A stretch of 64,000 nucleotides of DNA from Pseudoclavibacter sp. Marseille-Q3772 (GTDB lineage: Bacteria > Actinomycetota > Actinomycetes > Actinomycetales > Microbacteriaceae): assembly GCF_916618895.1 (NCBI RefSeq), contig NZ_OU745391.1, forward strand, positions 558,001 through 622,000, written 5' to 3'. Below are positions 55,026 to 63,932 of this stretch, in pieces; position 1 is the stretch's first letter, and every line of letters begins with the position of its first letter. The notes beneath the pieces were generated by a model. That model saw only the letters and a program-made list of their open reading frames with translations. It did not search any database and had not been told where the DNA came from. A program made the translations under genes and the position numbers.

Positions 55026-55501
55026 CGGTCTTGTTTCGGGACCCGCTTACACAGCGTCAGGGTCCCGATCGCGAGATAACTACCTCCGAGCGGAATCGAC
55101 ACATATGCATTCCGATAGTCGATGGCGATGAGTGCGTATGCGTTTATGCCGATAATGAGCACACCGAACACGATCAGTGTCCACGCAAACAGGCCGGTGA
55201 CTGCTCTGGGGTTTGTGGCTCGATCGACGTAGCTGGCCATCCCGCCGAGGCCCAGCAGGGCGATGAACAACGCAACCGCTGTCATGGCGAGGAATTCCCC
55301 GAGCGCGAATGCATGGCGCTCGGGGTTCACCAGCGGCGCGACCGCCGTCGAAATGGCTGCGAGCACGAGTGCTACGCCCACGGCCGCGATGATCGCGGCG
55401 CGCTGGGCTTGCCAGTCCAGACGATAGCGGTGGTTGCCGCGTTGCAATAGCTCACGAAGTCCCACAGCGCCACTGTACAAACTCTGCCCGTGCAAACGCA
55501 T
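55022..55501 (-). CDS. Hypothetical four-helix membrane protein
   Basis: This 159-residue protein is not recognised. It has four hydrophobic segments (about 35-55, 67-87, 98-118, 135-152) separated by short loops, with basic ends, consistent with a small polytopic membrane protein. The start is uncertain: the ATG at 55501 has no clear Shine-Dalgarno, and a GTG at 55465 (VGLRELLQRG), 7 nt after TACAGT, is an alternative. It converges on the SDR remnant and lies just downstream of tRNA-Pro on the same strand. Confidence 0.6.
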   Translation of the reverse strand: MRLHGQSLYSGAVGLRELLQRGNHRYRLDWQAQRAAIIAAVGVALVLAAISTAVAPLVNPERHAFALGEFLAMTAVALFIALLGLGGMASYVDRATNPRAVTGLFAWTLIVFGVLIIGINAYALIAIDYRNAYVSIPLGGSYLAIGTLTLCKRVPKQDR

Positions 55502-55545
55502 AATCCTCCGGGTTCCGCGTGGTTACAGGGAACTCGGAGGATTTC

Positions 55546-55622
<77 letters not shown>

Positions 55623-55718
55623 ATGTGCCATAAAGCAACCTGGATAGTCTACCGCATTATTCACGCCCACAAGTGCCAGCCGGCTCTCATGCGCACAATC
55701 TGCGAAACTAACACCATC

Positions 55719-56297
55719 ATGCCTCCCGAACTCGCACCCACCGATGCGATACCAGTGCTCGTAGCTCGCACTGTGCCAGTGCGGGCACACACCGACCTTG
55801 CGGCGCTCGTCGAAGTTGCATTCGGCCACCATCCCGGTCGCCTCAGCCATGCCTGCCCTAGCTGCGGCAGCAGCGCACACGGACGCCCCCTATTCCCTGA
55901 AGCACCCGGAGTGCACGTATCGCTCGCGCGTGCAAGCGACCACAGCGCCGCCGCTATAGCGGTATGCGAGACCACTGCCATTGGCATTGATATCGAGGCG
56001 AAGGATGCGGCTGCGTTTCCCGGGTTTGCTGATGTGGCGTTACATCCAGAAGATCCTTCGCACATCGATCACACTCGCATGTGGGTGCGCAAAGAAGCGT
56101 TCCTCAAGGCACACCACCGCGGGCTCGCAATCGATCCCCGGCAGGTGCGAATCACAGCGGATGGCACCGTGCTGGCGGGGTTAGATGGGCAGATCTTCGA
56201 CCTCGAACACTGGCCCGGCTATCGGGCCGCGCTTGCGGTACGCACCGACCGGGCTGTTCGCATCCGACACATCATCCTGCCTATTGACACACGTTAA
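55719..56297 (+). CDS. 4'-phosphopantetheinyl transferase superfamily protein
   Basis: It should move the phosphopantetheine arm of CoA onto a carrier-protein serine. The 192-residue protein (from this ATG) has HACPSCGSSAHGRP (44-57) and, in the Sfp/EntD manner, GVHVSLARASDHSAAAIA (64-81), GIDIE (89-93; Mg ligands Asp91, Glu93) and WVRKEAFLKA (122-131; Glu126). The start is not certain; an ATG ten codons upstream is possible, and no Shine-Dalgarno is seen. The target is very probably the thiolation domain of the Pls-type synthetase two genes away. It overlaps the end of the convergent peptidase gene by 4 nt. Confidence 0.88.
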   Translation: MPPELAPTDAIPVLVARTVPVRAHTDLAALVEVAFGHHPGRLSHACPSCGSSAHGRPLFPEAPGVHVSLARASDHSAAAIAVCETTAIGIDIEAKDAAAFPGFADVALHPEDPSHIDHTRMWVRKEAFLKAHHRGLAIDPRQVRITADGTVLAGLDGQIFDLEHWPGYRAALAVRTDRAVRIRHIILPIDTR

Positions 56298-57616
56298 CCA
56301 ACCACCGGTAGCGGTGGCAGCTCTGCTTGGTACAGCCACGAATGCAGCAGCGATTCGATCCGGTCTGCACGCTCCGGAACGGCAAGCCGGCAGTGGTCCA
56401 CGAACTGCTCCGTGGTCACCGTTGCGTCTGCGTTCTCCGCCACCCAGTCACGCAAGATGCGGAAGAAGCGCTCATCCCCGCATTCGGCACGCAGGGCGTG
56501 CAGCGTGAGTGCCCCGCGCTTATACACCCAATCGTCGAAGAGACGCCGCACTGCCGGTCGGGCAAGCGTGCTGCGAGCGGGCATCGGCGGCAGCATGGCA
56601 TAGTGCCGCGCCGCCTGCTCCTGCGAGGTGAGCCGATCGCTGTGCCAGCGTCGGGAATGTTCTGACCACAGCCATTCCGAATAGCAAGCGAATCCCTCGT
56701 GTAGCCACATGTCATGCAGCTGCTGACTGGTCACACAATTTCCGAACCATTGGTGCGCGAGCTCATGCGCGACAAGCCGCTCGTTTTCCCACGTTGGCGT
56801 CACGAAGTTGCGACCGAAGCTGCTCAGGCCCTGTGCCTCTAGCGGGATCTCGAGCACATCGTCGACGACCAGGGCGCGGTACTCGCAGTACGGATAGTTG
56901 CCGTAGCACTCGGCGAAGAAATCGACCATTTCCGTCTGCTTCGCAAAGGCCGTACCTGCGCCAACGCCAATACTGGCCGGATGCACGATCGACACCGGCA
57001 CGGTCGCATCGCGGTGTTCTTCGCGATACTTACCGATCTGCACCGTTACCAGATACGGTGACATTGGCCGATTCATTTCATAGGTCCATGTCGTAGTTCC
57101 GCCTTTGGCGACGCGTTCGGTACAGGTGCCGTTGGCGATCACGCGGTATCCGGATGCGCAGTGGATGCGGATACGGTACGTCGCCTTGTCCGCGGCATCG
57201 TTATTGCACGGGAACCAGCCCGGTGCCCCTTGCGGTTGGGAAGCAACCATCGCCCCATCCGTTAGCTCTTCCCAGCCGGCCTGGCCGTGCACACCGGGAA
57301 CCGGACCGGGCTTACCCGCCACGCGCACATCGAGCGCAAACCGATCGCCGAACATCCGATCGCCAACCTCAACCGAAATACCGTGTTGTTTCCGTCGAAA
57401 CTTGGCCTGAACCCCGTCGACAAATACCTTGGATGCGTTCAGCCCATAGAGGTCTACGTCGATTCGCGTGGTTGGCCGCACGATCTCGATCTGTAGCTCG
57501 GCGCGTTCCTCAAGACGATTCGTGGTGATCTTGTAGTGCAGGTCGAGGTCGTAATGCCGAACTCGATAGCGAACGTCACCGTAACCGGGCAGATAGGGAT
57601 CGGGTGTGTGCATCAT
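56294..57616 (-). CDS. M1-family zinc metallopeptidase
   Basis: The 440-residue protein has the gluzincin motif HELAHQW with the third ligand in WLHEGFACYSEWLW about 19 residues later, and YKRGALTLHAL toward the C-terminus. The usual exopeptidase motif GAMEN is replaced by PLEAQGLSSFG. There is no signal peptide, so the enzyme is cytoplasmic or peripheral. ε-poly-L-lysine producers carry a zinc aminopeptidase that degrades the polymer; being 42 nt downstream of a Pls-type synthetase on the same strand, this one may play that part (inference). Start: ATG 57616 is chosen; a TTG at 57625 and ATG at 57613 are alternatives, none with a clear Shine-Dalgarno. Confidence 0.88.
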   Translation of the reverse strand: MMHTPDPYLPGYGDVRYRVRHYDLDLHYKITTNRLEERAELQIEIVRPTTRIDVDLYGLNASKVFVDGVQAKFRRKQHGISVEVGDRMFGDRFALDVRVAGKPGPVPGVHGQAGWEELTDGAMVASQPQGAPGWFPCNNDAADKATYRIRIHCASGYRVIANGTCTERVAKGGTTTWTYEMNRPMSPYLVTVQIGKYREEHRDATVPVSIVHPASIGVGAGTAFAKQTEMVDFFAECYGNYPYCEYRALVVDDVLEIPLEAQGLSSFGRNFVTPTWENERLVAHELAHQWFGNCVTSQQLHDMWLHEGFACYSEWLWSEHSRRWHSDRLTSQEQAARHYAMLPPMPARSTLARPAVRRLFDDWVYKRGALTLHALRAECGDERFFRILRDWVAENADATVTTEQFVDHCRLAVPERADRIESLLHSWLYQAELPPLPVVG

Positions 57617-57658
57617 TCTGTTCAATCTGAGTACTGGGTGGCTGTGCGCGTCCGTTAG

Positions 57659-60600
57659 CTAGTGCTCGTCGAGCCACGGACCGATAGGGTTACCGGTCCA
57701 CCGTGTTCGATCCGGTGCTCGCTCACCACGCATCACCAGCGAGCCCGGCCCGATCGTAGTATCTCGCCCGAGCGTCGCCGCCGGCAAAATGACCGAGTGC
57801 GGACCGAGGGTCGCGCCATGATCGAGCGTGACCGCATCCATCGAAAGTACCCGATCGTGGAAGAGGTGTGTTTGCACCACACAACCGCGGTTCACAGTAA
57901 CGCCATCACCAAGTTGGATGAGGTCGTGTTCCGGCAGCCAGTACGTCTCGCACCACACTCCGCGACCAACCTTGGCTCCCATCATGCGGAAGTACCAGTT
58001 CAGCACTACGGTTCCGGGAACGTACCGCAGTAACCAGGGCACGGCGAGCGACTCCACGAACGCATCAGCAAGCTCGCTACGCCAGACCATGCCGGACCAC
58101 AGCGGGTGTTCGGACGGACGCCAGCGACCGATCAGCAACCATTTCGCGATGACCGCCACCAGGACCGCGACTGCCCCGCATCCGAGCAACACAAGTCCAC
58201 TCGTTGCTGCAGCCACTCCCCAACCGAGCGAGCCCGCGATCCACAGCAGAATGCCAGCACCGCACACGTGCAACGTCAGATGCGCGAGCAGAGCGAGGAT
58301 GCGGCATGTTTCGACGGCACCGCGCGCGATGCGCAGACGCATCGGCGGGTTGTAGGCTCGGGATGCATCCGTCTCGTGCTCCACGCGGCGCAGTTTTTCG
58401 GGAGGCGAACCAACCCAGGATGCGCCAGCCTTTGCTTTCTTGCGACGAGGAGCTGCAGAAAGCACCGCAACGAGTGATTTCTTCGGCACCTTTCGACCCG
58501 GCGAGGTCATGCCGGAGTTTCCAACAAACGCCGCGCGGCCGATCTTTACCGATTCAACGCGCAACCAGCCACCGCCAAGCTCATACCCACCGATCAGGGT
58601 GTCGTCGGCGAGGAAGGCTCCGGCACCGATCCGGGTGAGCTTCGGGATCATCAGCACTGTGGAGGCTTCCGCATCCTTGCCAACGCGAGCACCCAGCAGT
58701 CGTAGCCACCAGGTGGTTGCGGCACCGCCATAGAGCGGGAATAGCCAGGTGCGTGCTTCGTCCATGATGCGCAATGTCGCCCAGGCGCGCAGTGCCGGGC
58801 CGCTTTGGGCCGGGTAGTGACCGGGTTTCAGACCGACGCCGAGGAGTCGAACGGCAATCAGGATGCACAGGGCCAGGCTCGCGTAGCCGGCAAGCACAGC
58901 AAGCACGAAATACCCGAGCAGTGCCGGGGTGATATCTGCGATGCCGGTAACCGATTGCAGCGGCTGCCAGAGAGCCAGTGCTCCCACGGCTACCGCGAGC
59001 ATTGGCAGGAGCGAAATCAGCACTCCGGTTGCGGCATACAGCAACGTGTAGATGGGCCGTTGTTTGGGGCGTCGCGATTCCCACGGGCCGCGCGCATCAC
59101 CGATCTGCACGGCAGGGCTTCCCGACCAGCGCTGTGCTGATTTCACATTCGTAAACACGGTAGAGCCCGCGGCGATCTCCGCCTCGGCACCGATCTTGAC
59201 GCCGCCGAGGATGGTGGACCGGGCACCGATACGCGCTTCGCGACCAATCTTGATAGCACCGATGTGGATGCGGTCCCCGTCGATCCAGTGACCGAGCAGG
59301 TCAACTTCGGGTTCGATAGCCGCGTTATTGCCAACCGTAAGCAGGCCCGTGAGCGGCGGCATCGTATGCAGCTCGACATTGCGTCCGATACTGCAACCGA
59401 GTAGCCGGGCGTACCAACGCACCATTCCGGCGCCGGCGATTCGGCCAGCACCCAGCTCTTCGGCGGCACGTTCCGCGAACCACAGCCGCAGGTGCACGCT
59501 TCCGCCACGGGTATAACTGCCTGGCCGTATCCCGGCGAGCACCACTTTGGCGATGAGCGCAGAAACGACAAGACGGCCCGGTGCACAAATGAGCAGTAGC
59601 CATGCGATCGCGAGTAGCCACCACGGCAATAGCGGTGCGATGCTTTCAGCCAGCGGTAGTCCCACCAGCGCTGCGAGGTGCATCCCAATCCCAAGCCAGG
59701 TAACCCAACGCAGGCCGGTGATCGTACGTAAGAACAGCAATAGCACCAGCTGGATGGTGTGTGTACCGACGGAAACCGGACGCACCCGTTCGTTTAGACG
59801 GCCAGCGGAGCTCTCCAGCCCGTCAAGCCAGGACGCAAAATCACCGAGCGTGTGATGCTCATACAGATCGGCAACGGTTGCGGTAACGAACCGCTCGCGC
59901 ACTCGCGCAATGATCTGCGCGGCAGGTAGCGACCCGCCACCGAGCGCAAAGAAGTCTTCATCCGCGCTCGTGGGACGAGCGCCGAGGACGTCATTCCAGA
60001 TGCCGGCGACCCAGTTGGCTGTATCCCCCAGGTCGGTTCCGGTTGCGCTGTCATCCTCTGGCAGCGGCCAAGGCAGGGCATTGCGGTCAATCTTCCCCGA
60101 TGTTCGGGTCGGTAGATCGTCGACGATCGCTAATCGTGGCACCAGCGCAGCGGGCATATCCGCGCGCAATTTCGCGAGGCTTGCATCCCGATCAAAGGTG
60201 TCGTCCACGGTGATGTACCCGACAATCAGGGAGTTGCCACTGGCGGTTTTGCGCACCGCAGCCGCTGCTCCACCAACGCCGGGGAGGTCCAGTAGGGCCG
60301 AGTCAATTTCTCCGAGTTCGATCCTTCGGCCGCCGACCTTCACCTGATCGTCAGCGCGACCTCGGAAGAGCAGACCCTCGGGGTCGTTCACTACGACATC
60401 ACCCGATCGGTAGGCACGGTCCCAGCCGAGGCTCGGCATGGGCGCGTACTTTTCCGCATCCTTTTCCGGGTCGAGATAGCGTGCGAGTCCGACACCACCG
60501 ATGATCAGTTCGCCCTCTTCACCTGCGGGCACGGGGTTACCCTCGGCATCAACCACCGCAAGGTCCCAGCCAAGCAGCGGCAGACCGATACGCACCGGTG

Positions 60601-61546
60601 CGGAGCCGTCAAGTTGGGCGGCGCAGGAGACTACGGTCGCTTCGGTCGGGCCGTAGGTGTTCCACACCTCTCGGTGTTCGTTAGCGAAGCGAGCGCCGAG
60701 CTCCGGTGGGCACGCTTCACCACCCACGATGAGCAGCCGGACCTTATCCATGGCCGCCGCGGGCCACAGTGACACCAGCGTCGGCACCGTAGAAACAATC
60801 GTGATGTCGTTCGCCACCAGCCAGGGGCCAAGGTCCATTCCCGAACGCACCAGAGAACGCGGTGCAGGAACAAGACAGGCACCGTTTGCCCAGGCAAGCC
60901 ACATTTCTTCACAGCTCGCATCGAATGCGACCGATAACCCCGCCATCACCCGATCGCGCGTGCCGATCGGCGCCTGCTGCAAGAACAGCTCCGCTTCCGC
61001 ATCAACGAAGGCTGCGGCACTGCGATGGGTTACCGCCACACCCTTGGGCTTACCGGTCGATCCGGAGGTGAAGATCACCCAGCAGTCATCGTCAAGTGTG
61101 GGTTCGGTGACTTCAATCGGTGCTCGCGCTGTTGTCAGCCCAGAAGTCACCGTCAGGTCTGCGGTAATAACCGCAGCCACATCCGCTTCGTGAAATACGG
61201 TGCGGGCGCGCTCGTCCGGGTCTTCTGCGTCGACGGGAACATAGGCGGCGCCGGCAAGAAGAATCCCCATCACGGCAATGTAGAGATCGGTCGTACCCGA
61301 GGGGATGCGAACGCCCACCTTATCGGTACGGCCAATTCCTAGCTCGGCAAGGGATGCGGCGACCGCTTCGGCGGCCTCGGCAAATTCTGTGTAGGTCAGC
61401 TTGGCGCCGCCGGCGTCCAATGCCACCGCATCGCCGTGCTCAGACACTGTGTCGAGAAAAATATCAACGAGCGTTCGCGGCTGTGGCGCACGCGCGCCAG
61501 CCAATAGCGGGTCGTCTACGGAATTCATGGTGAGTTGAGACAACAT
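57659..61546 (-). CDS. Pls/PosA-type membrane non-ribosomal peptide synthetase
   Basis: Enzymes of this type activate one amino acid and polymerise it into an isopeptide-linked chain such as ε-poly-L-lysine. The 1295-residue protein has an adenylation domain (about 20-500: FTSGSTGKPKG 159-169, FDASCEEM 208-215, NTYGPTE 296-302, GRADDQVKVGGRRIELGEID 396-415, SGKIDRN 483-489) and a thiolation domain with DFFALGGGS, phosphopantetheine site Ser539. Three C-terminal acyltransferase-like domains (about 690-810, 930-1010, 1175-1290) are separated by pairs of membrane helices (about 595-660, 830-905, 1075-1140). There is no condensation or thioesterase domain. The hand-read specificity code D-A-E-T-I-G-T-V-V-K suits a basic substrate. 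GAGG lies 6-7 nt before the ATG. Confidence 0.9.
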   Translation of the reverse strand: MLSQLTMNSVDDPLLAGARAPQPRTLVDIFLDTVSEHGDAVALDAGGAKLTYTEFAEAAEAVAASLAELGIGRTDKVGVRIPSGTTDLYIAVMGILLAGAAYVPVDAEDPDERARTVFHEADVAAVITADLTVTSGLTTARAPIEVTEPTLDDDCWVIFTSGSTGKPKGVAVTHRSAAAFVDAEAELFLQQAPIGTRDRVMAGLSVAFDASCEEMWLAWANGACLVPAPRSLVRSGMDLGPWLVANDITIVSTVPTLVSLWPAAAMDKVRLLIVGGEACPPELGARFANEHREVWNTYGPTEATVVSCAAQLDGSAPVRIGLPLLGWDLAVVDAEGNPVPAGEEGELIIGGVGLARYLDPEKDAEKYAPMPSLGWDRAYRSGDVVVNDPEGLLFRGRADDQVKVGGRRIELGEIDSALLDLPGVGGAAAAVRKTASGNSLIVGYITVDDTFDRDASLAKLRADMPAALVPRLAIVDDLPTRTSGKIDRNALPWPLPEDDSATGTDLGDTANWVAGIWNDVLGARPTSADEDFFALGGGSLPAAQIIARVRERFVTATVADLYEHHTLGDFASWLDGLESSAGRLNERVRPVSVGTHTIQLVLLLFLRTITGLRWVTWLGIGMHLAALVGLPLAESIAPLLPWWLLAIAWLLLICAPGRLVVSALIAKVVLAGIRPGSYTRGGSVHLRLWFAERAAEELGAGRIAGAGMVRWYARLLGCSIGRNVELHTMPPLTGLLTVGNNAAIEPEVDLLGHWIDGDRIHIGAIKIGREARIGARSTILGGVKIGAEAEIAAGSTVFTNVKSAQRWSGSPAVQIGDARGPWESRRPKQRPIYTLLYAATGVLISLLPMLAVAVGALALWQPLQSVTGIADITPALLGYFVLAVLAGYASLALCILIAVRLLGVGLKPGHYPAQSGPALRAWATLRIMDEARTWLFPLYGGAATTWWLRLLGARVGKDAEASTVLMIPKLTRIGAGAFLADDTLIGGYELGGGWLRVESVKIGRAAFVGNSGMTSPGRKVPKKSLVAVLSAAPRRKKAKAGASWVGSPPEKLRRVEHETDASRAYNPPMRLRIARGAVETCRILALLAHLTLHVCGAGILLWIAGSLGWGVAAATSGLVLLGCGAVAVLVAVIAKWLLIGRWRPSEHPLWSGMVWRSELADAFVESLAVPWLLRYVPGTVVLNWYFRMMGAKVGRGVWCETYWLPEHDLIQLGDGVTVNRGCVVQTHLFHDRVLSMDAVTLDHGATLGPHSVILPAATLGRDTTIGPGSLVMRGERAPDRTRWTGNPIGPWLDEH

Positions 61547-61617
61547 TGATTGCCTCGCATCCTTTCAACAATGCTCGAGCGGGTAAACAAGAGGCAACCA
61601 TCCTTTATACACCCTTA

Positions 61618-61639
61618 GTTTACCTTTTGTTAACCTTTT
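61618..61639. promoter_or_regulatory. Two tandem 11-bp repeats upstream of the synthetase gene
   Basis: GTTTACCTTTT (61618-61628) and GTTAACCTTTT (61629-61639) are adjacent direct repeats differing at one base. An inverted GTTTACC copy lies at 61582-61588. They sit about 75-95 bp before the synthetase start and 115 bp before the divergent permease start, a good place for a shared activator site. The binding protein is unknown. Confidence 0.5.
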
Positions 61640-61755
61640 TCGCGGGAGTTCATTGATTGATCACGCACCGCACTCCGGCAATCACACGACACCCTAAGAT
61701 TGTTCAGCAACGCCGGGCGATGGTCGCCCGACCGAGCATGCTGAGGAGACTTCAG

Positions 61756-63222
61756 GTGTCCACCCCGCCATCCCGATCCATCATCGAACACAACGGCATC
61801 GAGATCATTGCCGAATCGCAGCGCACGGCAACGCCCCGCCAATTGTTCTGGCCGTGGTTTGCCGCGAATGTGTCCGTGTTCGGGATGAGCTACGGCACGT
61901 GGATCTTCGGCTTCGGTGTCTCGTTTTGGCAAGCGACACTGGTAGCACTCATCGGCATCCCGATCTCCTTCGCGCTGTGCGGGCTCATCGCGATCGCCGG
62001 CAAACGCGGCAGCGCCCCGACCATGGTGCTCTCCCGGGCTGCGTTCGGCGTGCACGGCCAGAAAGTGCCCGGAATCGTCAGCTGGCTCACCTCGATCGGC
62101 TGGGAAACCTTCCTAGCCATCATGGCGACGCTCGCTACGGCGACCGTGTTCGCTCGCTTGGGCTGGCCAAGCGGAACCGAGGTGTTGATTGCCGCGGCCA
62201 TTGCCGTTGCCGCCCTCATCGTCGTTGCCAGTGTGCTCGGATATCACACCATCATGAAACTCCAGGGTGTTCTTACCTGGATCACCGGCGCCGTCACCAT
62301 CCTGTACATCGTGCTCACCATTCCGCACATTGATTTGGATGCAGTACTGGCCATTCCCGCAGGTGACCCGCAGGCAGTCATCGGCGCGCTGGTCATGGTC
62401 ATGACCGGATTCGGGCTGGGCTGGATCAATATTGCCGCGGACTGGTCGCGCTATCAGCGTCGCGATGCATCCGATGGCGCCATCGTGGCGTGGAACACGT
62501 TCGGCGGGGCTATCGCGCCGGTACTCCTGGTGATCTTCGGCCTATTGCTGGCCGGCAGCGATCCCGCACTTATGGACCAGATTGCGCTCGACCCAATCGG
62601 CGCGCTTGCCTCGATTCTGCCAATCTGGGTACTCGTACCGTTCTGGCTCGCCGCCGTATTGGCTCTCGTATCGGGCGCCGTCCTGGGCATCTACTCCTCG
62701 GGCCTCACCCTGCTCAGCCTCGGCCTCAACATCCCCCGCCCGACAGCAGCCGCCATTGACGGAGTGATCCTGACTGCTGGAACGATCTACGTGGTGTTCT
62801 TCGCACCCAACTTCATCGACCCGTTCCAGAGCTTCCTCATCACCCTGGGAGTACCCCTCGCCTCCTGGGCCGGCATCCTCATCGCAGACATCCTCACCCG
62901 CCGCCAGCGCTATGACGAACAGGCCCTCTTCGATCCTCGCGGCCGCTACGGCAGCATCGATTGGATCTCGATCACAACGCTCGTGGTTGCTTCGGTTATC
63001 GGCTGGGGGCTCGTCATCAACCAGTTCGCCGATGCCGCGAGCTGGAACAATTGGCAGGGCTATCTACTCGAGCCGCTGGGGCTTGGCGGGCGAGAGGGCG
63101 CATGGGCTTACTCGAACATTGGCGTGCTCGTGGCACTCGTGCTGAGCTTCGTTGCCACACTGCTCCTGCGACGCAAGAAGATCCATCGGCAAGAGGCGGG
63201 TTCCTTGGACTCCGAGGTCTAA
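61756..63222 (+). CDS. NCS1-family (purine-cytosine type) permease
   Basis: The 488-residue protein has about twelve transmembrane helices. The N-terminal part reads FWPWFAANVSVFGMSYGTWI, and GKRGSAPTMVLSRAAFGVHG is the NCS1 signature region. NCS1 carriers import nucleobases, hydantoins, allantoin or thiamine-like compounds with Na+ or H+. The substrate is unknown; hand reading favours the cytosine/purine branch. GTG at 61756 is preceded by GAGGAG 8 nt upstream; an ATG at 61738 is possible but lacks a Shine-Dalgarno. It is divergent from the Pls-type gene; whether it is linked to polymer production is open. Confidence 0.88.
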   Translation: MSTPPSRSIIEHNGIEIIAESQRTATPRQLFWPWFAANVSVFGMSYGTWIFGFGVSFWQATLVALIGIPISFALCGLIAIAGKRGSAPTMVLSRAAFGVHGQKVPGIVSWLTSIGWETFLAIMATLATATVFARLGWPSGTEVLIAAAIAVAALIVVASVLGYHTIMKLQGVLTWITGAVTILYIVLTIPHIDLDAVLAIPAGDPQAVIGALVMVMTGFGLGWINIAADWSRYQRRDASDGAIVAWNTFGGAIAPVLLVIFGLLLAGSDPALMDQIALDPIGALASILPIWVLVPFWLAAVLALVSGAVLGIYSSGLTLLSLGLNIPRPTAAAIDGVILTAGTIYVVFFAPNFIDPFQSFLITLGVPLASWAGILIADILTRRQRYDEQALFDPRGRYGSIDWISITTLVVASVIGWGLVINQFADAASWNNWQGYLLEPLGLGGREGAWAYSNIGVLVALVLSFVATLLLRRKKIHRQEAGSLDSEV

Positions 63223-63228
63223 GCCAAG

Positions 63229-63888
63229 CTACTGCTCGGCAAGCGAACGCAGCATCGCCACATCCACCACCTCTAGGGATGCCACAACCGTGGCGCCCAG
63301 ATCGGCAATTGCTTGTGCGTCTTCGGGAACGCTCGGGACCGCGAGCACTCGCGCACCTGACGCAATCGCCGCGCGCACACCGCTGAGGGAATCTTCGATG
63401 GCGACACAGCCCGCGGCGTCAACACCGAGCTGGTCCATCGCCCGCTGATATCCCTGCGGATCGGGCTTGGCACGGTCAACCTCATCCCCCGCGACGGTAA
63501 CCGCAAACTGCGCATTGAGCTGCGCACACACCGCATCAATATGCATCCGATAGCTCGACGACACCAGCGCCGCCGGCAGCCCTTCGTGTGCCACTGCATC
63601 CAGGAGCGCCGCTGCTCCGGGCTGCATCGGGATTGCGGTTCGGGTGATGGATTCCGCCACCGAGTCGAGCAGCTCGTCCATGATTATTTCAACGGATCGC
63701 GGCACTCCCCCGCGCTGCAATTGCAACGCGGTGTACCGCAGTGACTTGCCGACCGTGCGTTCAGCGTCATATTGACTCCATCGGCCACCGTAGCGGTCCG
63801 CGAGCGCCTGTTCTTCCTGCGCCCATCGTGGCTCGGAATCGATCAAGGTACCGTCAAGGTCGAAGAGCACTGCCTGGAGTGCGCTCAT
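63229..63888 (-). CDS. HAD-family hydrolase (beta-phosphoglucomutase-like)
   Basis: The 219-residue protein has motif I LFDLDGTLIDSEP (nucleophile Asp10, Asp12), motif II VSSSYRM, motif III KPDPQGYQRAM and motif IV AIEDSLSGVRAAIASG, with a helical cap (about 18-85). This is the subgroup of sugar-phosphate phosphatases and phosphomutases; the substrate is not deducible. GGGAGG lies a few nt before the ATG. It converges with the permease gene, 6 nt apart. Confidence 0.9.
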   Translation of the reverse strand: MSALQAVLFDLDGTLIDSEPRWAQEEQALADRYGGRWSQYDAERTVGKSLRYTALQLQRGGVPRSVEIIMDELLDSVAESITRTAIPMQPGAAALLDAVAHEGLPAALVSSSYRMHIDAVCAQLNAQFAVTVAGDEVDRAKPDPQGYQRAMDQLGVDAAGCVAIEDSLSGVRAAIASGARVLAVPSVPEDAQAIADLGATVVASLEVVDVAMLRSLAEQ

Positions 63889-63932
63889 GCTACCTCCCCC
63901 ACTCGTCGCGCGACCGATACGCTGTTTGCGTC

